Source of the DNA: Bacteroidota bacterium
GTDB lineage: Bacteria > Bacteroidota > Bacteroidia > Chitinophagales > Chitinophagaceae
NCBI GenBank assembly: GCA_016706595.1
Contig: JADJJH010000001.1
Coordinates: 186,001 to 250,000 of the forward strand
Length of the DNA: 64,000 nt
Direction of reading: 5' to 3'
Shown: positions 62,401 to 64,000 of the stretch, in pieces
How the letters are laid out: every line of letters starts with the position of its first letter
Position numbering within the stretch: the stretch's first letter is position 1
Translations under genes and position numbers: made by a program
Notes under the pieces: model-generated
What the model saw: the letters and a program-made list of their open reading frames with translations, nothing else
Database searches by the model: none
Told to the model about the DNA's origin: nothing

Positions 62401-64000
62401 AAACATAGAGTGAGAAGTCCAGGAGAAAATGGATATAATGGAGGGCCGGGTCTATGTGGTTTTCCTGCAGGTAATGGTGAATCGAATGTGATGGATGCGA
62501 AAGGCGGTGATGGTGGACGTGGATGGACTGATAATACCAAGGGTGGTGATGGTGGTTCTGGATCTTTTGGCGGAGGCTCAGGTGGAATGGGATTCCCTAA
62601 TGGAATACATGGTGTTGACCTTGACATGGATAATGATAATGATGGAATAGCTGATAGTGTAGATATATGTCCTAATTATAATAATCCATTACAAGCAGAT
62701 ACCGATGGAGATGGCTTTGGTGACGGGTGTGATCCTTATCCATTAATTTTTAATTTGGATGTTGACAACGATCATATACCTGATACATTAGATAATTGCA
62801 GATGGGTCGCAAACTATAGTCAGTCCGATTTTGATCAAGATGGGATTGGTGATATGTGTGATAACAGGCCCGACTTTGATTGTATTGATGGAATCACTTG
62901 CGCCGAATTTGTAAATTGTAATAGCAGCTATGGATGTAATCAATCAAATATTAACTGCACTACTTGTGGTAAAAATAGCACGAAAGAAAATGAACCTGAG
63001 GGCTTGGTGGAATGTACCGAAGCACTGAATGTTTTAGCAGGAGCAACGAATTGCGCAACAGATGCTTTGGGCTGTTGGCAAGTAGCCTTACAGCGAGTAG
63101 AGGATCAAGGTTATATGTTTGATGCATTTTCTACAGCAGGTGCGAAAAACAGAGATATTTTACAAGATGCATGGCAGGATTGCGGACTGAAGGCAGTGTT
63201 TGATTGTGTACTGAGTTCCATTCCCGGTTTCGATTGCGGAAGTTCACTTTCCGATTTAGTAAAGTCGGCAAAGTCCTTACGCAAAGAACCATCACTTAGT
63301 GGGGCAGGAGGTTTAGTTGGTAGTGTACCTGGTGCAGCAGAAGATTGTGAAGAAGATGCAGAGATTTTTAGTCAGTGTAAAATATTTTCTGTATCATCTT
63401 CCTTCGATCCGAATTATATTTTCGGACCGGAAGGAAGAGGAGATACTACCATCAGATGGGTACCTGCTTCAAGAAGTATGCCTTATACTATTCAATTCGA
63501 AAATGATTCTGTACTAGCAACCGCAAGTGCGCAACGAGTAGTAATAGAGCAAAATTTACATCCTAATGTTGATCCGCTTTCATTTCGTATGAAACAAGTT
63601 GCCTTTAATAATATGATTTTCGATTTACCCGAAATAGCAAACTATAGCGGCATTTTAAATTTAGATGATTCATTAAACTATGATGTACAAGTAACCGCAG
63701 GATTAGATATTGTGAACCTGAAAATATTTTGTGTACTCCAAACGATTAATCCAAATACAGGTTTGCCACCCAATAGTAGTGAAGGATTATTGCCAATTAA
63801 TGATAGTATGGGCAGCGGGGAAGGTTATTTCAGCTATTTTATTTCTCCTAAAACTACGGTTCAAACATTGGATACAACCATTGCTAAAGCCATTATAAAA
63901 TTTGATGCTAATCCAATAATTGAAACGAATACATGGGAAAATACTTTTGATGCAGTGAAGCCAATTAGCTTTATTGATTCGTTGCCAAGTATGATTTTAA
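53431..64000 (+). CDS. Giant exported beta-helix/CARDB/TSP3 protein, at least 3523 aa (3' end outside window)
   Basis: Open from the ATG at 53431 to the right edge. Signal peptide of about 19 residues (MRKIILFQVLTLLASIVNA). Approximate order: N-terminal beta domain with a TASGNF..IWESS start (20-200), beta-rich linker (200-480), right-handed parallel beta-helix (484-1320; ISNNSMYR, WNIVGNRLG), Ig/FN3-like segment (to 1569), about seven CARDB domains (1570-2450), PPC-like domain (2451-2560), IPT-like domain (2561-2650), an unrecognised stretch, Gly-rich stretch (2997-3062), thrombospondin type 3 calcium repeats (3063-3150; DTDGDGFGDGCDPYP), Cys-rich stretch, then a domain opening SFDPNYIFGPEG with ATASAQRVVIEQNLHP, known near the C-terminus of large secreted proteins. 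The C-terminal signal is not in view. Likely under the CCATTATTGG operator and the regulator at 50037. Confidence 0.9.
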   Translation, partial: MRKIILFQVLTLLASIVNAHQYRTTASGNFSDYLIWESSTDGITWTPATLAPIDGTHSCIVQAGHMVTLDQDLILNDNVVNSAPFITIHGTFIFDNHYIEGEALATGGSVFTLQSGATLEIKNSAGLRNANLGALRNFSSYVQHPMANYKLTGVTNQEMNLGIDSALNNLTITSGAIVSTTESIIVNGSLSVSAGTFHLNHSLALKGSAINISGGIMTTGTHAELHYNNAVISQSIPSSVNTLNKLTLNTTTNSTISLNSPLSITGFSGFKLMNGKLNTNTHSLTLQSDQPVIGNSNSYVIGNLKIQAETFSETHNENIFFPIGGSNYQPLGITVSTPTNSGPVLISAKVFETKPTGSADKITIGDSLYNRYWNIKTESILNLFDIDRIEVSPNGIIPSLGSQSKIAISLNNSSTSYTGLSSNLINSTLSTSSSISVNYLNDLLSSDGLFIGIGNGALSEGIYCVGPSAAYTSPSGTNYINASLPYNSIHQALSDLALKGQSGPVTLELQQDYNGSLEPTPLNITYKTTADRIVTIKVRSDVSSPLLLEKNLGTGGVGVIQFNGSRYVHFDCSLNSVCGNYGLIVRHTGTPYVNQNFGVGMTSISFKNDASQISIKGLQIEISDNGISFDNSIGTQGCDSNTISCNKFMTRTNLLNTNVFTNGIRFSHYGTTPTISSNAIIIDQNNFDNCALSIWMFYGASGLFTISNNSMYRSVNNIPGPSFNGFIHVNSFVGSSFQLNVSNNYFGGTMPLCGGSKMDLRGLSNNLNIFEVGSTSTVKSIFNNNHLENLSYSLSNTFNANLMSGGVWDVIGNTFGNPSTLLDITSSTSNGFSCIQLNSNSNASTSGMQNRIEQNSFNNIHFTNPAGSEFYGILHSGNVHTSIQSNVFKNISAAMNFRFFLISANVTNTIANQTNTFQYNEAENIQQLSNTLYEGGAFFLQGGSTTTKWNIVGNRLGSLTNTNDIVFNGPIISPFQISLTAGINRFDSNSVHHVFLNSVTNSLPQVVMNLSATYIASCAYNKVQDIYSMSKTHESETATFYGGSLTGMRIQHTANTLSSNIHHNVIKGLHDINTVTQINPISVIGLLYHGINISGSPAKISDNEIYNLTNQGISSGANPSIKGIHIYSGNAMVFNNRIALSNASYTNNMNLTGIYKAVTNVPFSCYHNSISISGSSTALSKSYAFRKGSSNGTDTIKNNIFQNIRSGGGLNYAMSNYATNTGTWGQCNFNNLFSNDSATTIESVNGLSSTFSQWQTTHNKDINSKNVFVSFVDSSLDLHITTSSNCGINAAGSSGTNVLFDIDGEARHATQPDLGADEFAGSIYLEAGSEKFICKDSLELNGQLQLGTTGFWTGSGVTFTPSNTDPNAIVHGLTNGLNTLIWHVSNAYCSRTDTLKLHVGSTSGPLTTNYSAPICPSSTIEISLSAPLVSGLWSTGDTSQMIQIQPNSTTTVSVLGTDIYACPVNLSLPITVLAPSATIASQPLVPFNQDNGLHLPVTFNWTQGVGLLTRSLFVWNQNNPRPSAGIDVTNITQTTLSNLANDTNYYWQLQSISVCESLWSDTFSFKVNHPDLIIEEINCNQTLFSFSPNTISWVVKNIAANSTTKNYYWSDMIGISLDTIIGNFNDMFVGEFNYLHALTGGNQYTQQKTVTLPELASGNYRLYVRAGNVLGLDLNQTNNLLWKDIQILHKPSADLKVVSLGSPADAFAGDSISVIYTAENDGLIATAADLWKDAVYISEFPYFNSSAIKLDEYTSPNFNLDTTFYYTQNGPVIQNITNQPYAIQTDSMYSVNRKFRLPTYLLSGQYYIYVKVNSNHPYPVYEGAYLGNNLAKSPVVLSITQLPPSDLVVDSFACPSNVSSGALVPFYWRVKNQGIAETATTSWRDRVYINTTNTIYGATLLGTVVRNQTLLKDSSYQVTGNFKIPNGIYGLYYVMVKTDDSNEVFEYLQESNNTFSTASPITINLSPYPDLQIANVHFDLDTLQSNIPVTLHYTIKNTGTASTNGTFYQGMYYINPNIDPDSLIYFNNDIYSLPILAGDSVQRTKIMYSPNQNGVFTYFVKADIFNNQYEHDLEGNNLSMPDTVQVQPFYSDLGFMASSFPSSTTSGQGFAVSYVVKNFGIGSTTYNHHSNRVYVSTDSIYSINDIPLDILEYFGLLDSSQTYSHIKQINIPPSLVSGNYYLLIKLDYNNEIVNDNNNLNNLVAIPFTNTQIPSPDVEIISMNHPSTLNQGQSFWVSYTVKNNGPGVISNSAITDVMSISSGVFSNKYNIGYNQKLRNLAVNETYTDSVLVTSIPTSFIGFQIFQIKTDAQNLIYENTNETNNELSDYVFIQTTSNMDLFPTSFQLPKDSFLLGEQVVIPFSYTNIGTNMFQSFTKNSVSLTNSNSFKSTLLDFKEGPIILAPGDTLNDTLRTSIQNITPFWVNAQLALNTTNSFPESNYANNFMVSDSIYIDAEELIPEIPTPQILSYGQKRYYKINLTPGQDLAIFVKKISGSGQNEMYCSYQKVPNSTNAEFSANDITSEDQRVLIPETQNGLYYVFLQNNLPGIDTQHIEITAKILPPSIISVNKDEVGQGQVTTSVLGSGFRTYSKIFLSLGDSIVTAGTIVNYINTMQMDVQWDLDSVALGFYDVILVNNTDTFSLSQALKVEKSSGYEVAINTKQNGYVIATRIGGFETNVTNTGNVNIPVVYFQAAGLKEKTFSTFSSLETALGIPEDTTEFEYSPGIKLGRKMDGIVFNLRPGESRAMGVHEKFSFATCAPERGCPMIYRVYKTRTMPMSSSYLTKTLIYHAEQQRQQLMTAVHENNPSMANAMPDKKLFYEIVLSGFMEKEILDSSDIDNYVNAELNRYIDFDPGQIIGLQTEHQVNFNSGDVYRWDINVPTVALGGQAGKSIGWDLVKSTGDIHVNANSANRFEIQIIPHNPCNKDYTTLTSWEPWHDYKWPIAVAEGSIIGFDANKFFINEGFIDKTNNLYGGHFEVSMMLDTIFLEFKHRVRSPGENGYNGGPGLCGFPAGNGESNVMDAKGGDGGRGWTDNTKGGDGGSGSFGGGSGGMGFPNGIHGVDLDMDNDNDGIADSVDICPNYNNPLQADTDGDGFGDGCDPYPLIFNLDVDNDHIPDTLDNCRWVANYSQSDFDQDGIGDMCDNRPDFDCIDGITCAEFVNCNSSYGCNQSNINCTTCGKNSTKENEPEGLVECTEALNVLAGATNCATDALGCWQVALQRVEDQGYMFDAFSTAGAKNRDILQDAWQDCGLKAVFDCVLSSIPGFDCGSSLSDLVKSAKSLRKEPSLSGAGGLVGSVPGAAEDCEEDAEIFSQCKIFSVSSSFDPNYIFGPEGRGDTTIRWVPASRSMPYTIQFENDSVLATASAQRVVIEQNLHPNVDPLSFRMKQVAFNNMIFDLPEIANYSGILNLDDSLNYDVQVTAGLDIVNLKIFCVLQTINPNTGLPPNSSEGLLPINDSMGSGEGYFSYFISPKTTVQTLDTTIAKAIIKFDANPIIETNTWENTFDAVKPISFIDSLPSMIL

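Noticed and set aside
62355..62627. 90-codon minus-strand open frame rich in Pro
   Set aside because: Antisense of the Gly-rich stretch of the giant protein.

Overview
The window reads as a chromosomal stretch of a Bacteroidota bacterium, most likely an environmental member of the Chitinophagales/Saprospirales type. The evidence is the AT-rich DNA, promoters of the Bacteroidota kind (TAnnTTTG -7 element), a type IX secretion (T9SS) C-terminal sorting domain, SprB, HYR, LamG, GloVer and CARDB domains, and HisKA_3 histidine kinases paired with NarL/LuxR-type response regulators. No housekeeping gene, tRNA or rRNA was seen.

Layout: (A) 1-29.5 kb: the 3' end of a degenerate histidine kinase; a 3605-aa LamG/CARDB protein; an operon of two small cytoplasmic proteins of unknown function with a 3358-aa protein carrying twelve tandem 126-128-residue repeats; and an operon of a beta-helix protein with a 1443-aa LamG protein. 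(B) 29.7-37 kb: a TPR histidine kinase, a response regulator split by a single-base frameshift, a PhcB-like methyltransferase and a 14-repeat GloVer (probable double propeller) protein. (C) 37.5-41.4 kb: a BNR-repeat T9SS cargo protein broken by two single-base frameshifts. (D) 41.6-49.9 kb: a propeller-sensor kinase and response regulator, divergent from a YadA-head-like/C1q-like fibre protein and a 263-aa protein that is little more than the shared C-terminal module. (E) 50-64 kb: a response regulator, a TPR/coiled-coil kinase and the first 3523 codons of a giant beta-helix/CARDB/TSP3 protein that runs off the right edge.

The most striking pattern is the repeated pairing of a HisKA_3/NarL two-component system with a giant repetitive exported protein. 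Seven promoters in the window carry one of three operator types: TAGCTAYATCTAGCTA upstream of the genes at 809, 12141 and 23987; TACTAATATTAG upstream of the regulator at 42257 and the fibre gene at 45775; and CCAWTATTGG upstream of the regulator at 50037 and the giant gene at 53431. In all seven the dyad centre lies exactly 31.5 bp upstream of the first base of the -7 element. Two regulators therefore seem to share a private operator with their own neighbouring surface-protein gene. I infer a family of insulated 'regulator plus giant surface protein' modules, each probably expressed under its own signal.

A second pattern is a C-terminal module of about 190 residues: a beta-rich part with a KHRN motif, followed by two dockerin-like calcium loops (GDINQDxNxDLLD and DxNGDGNVDLLD). 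It ends four proteins here, and a diverged relative ends a fifth. None of the four has a classical T9SS type A tail, so the module may be a sorting or anchoring signal. Three apparent single-base deletions in otherwise intact genes could be sequencing errors, real mutations or, in one case, programmed slippage.
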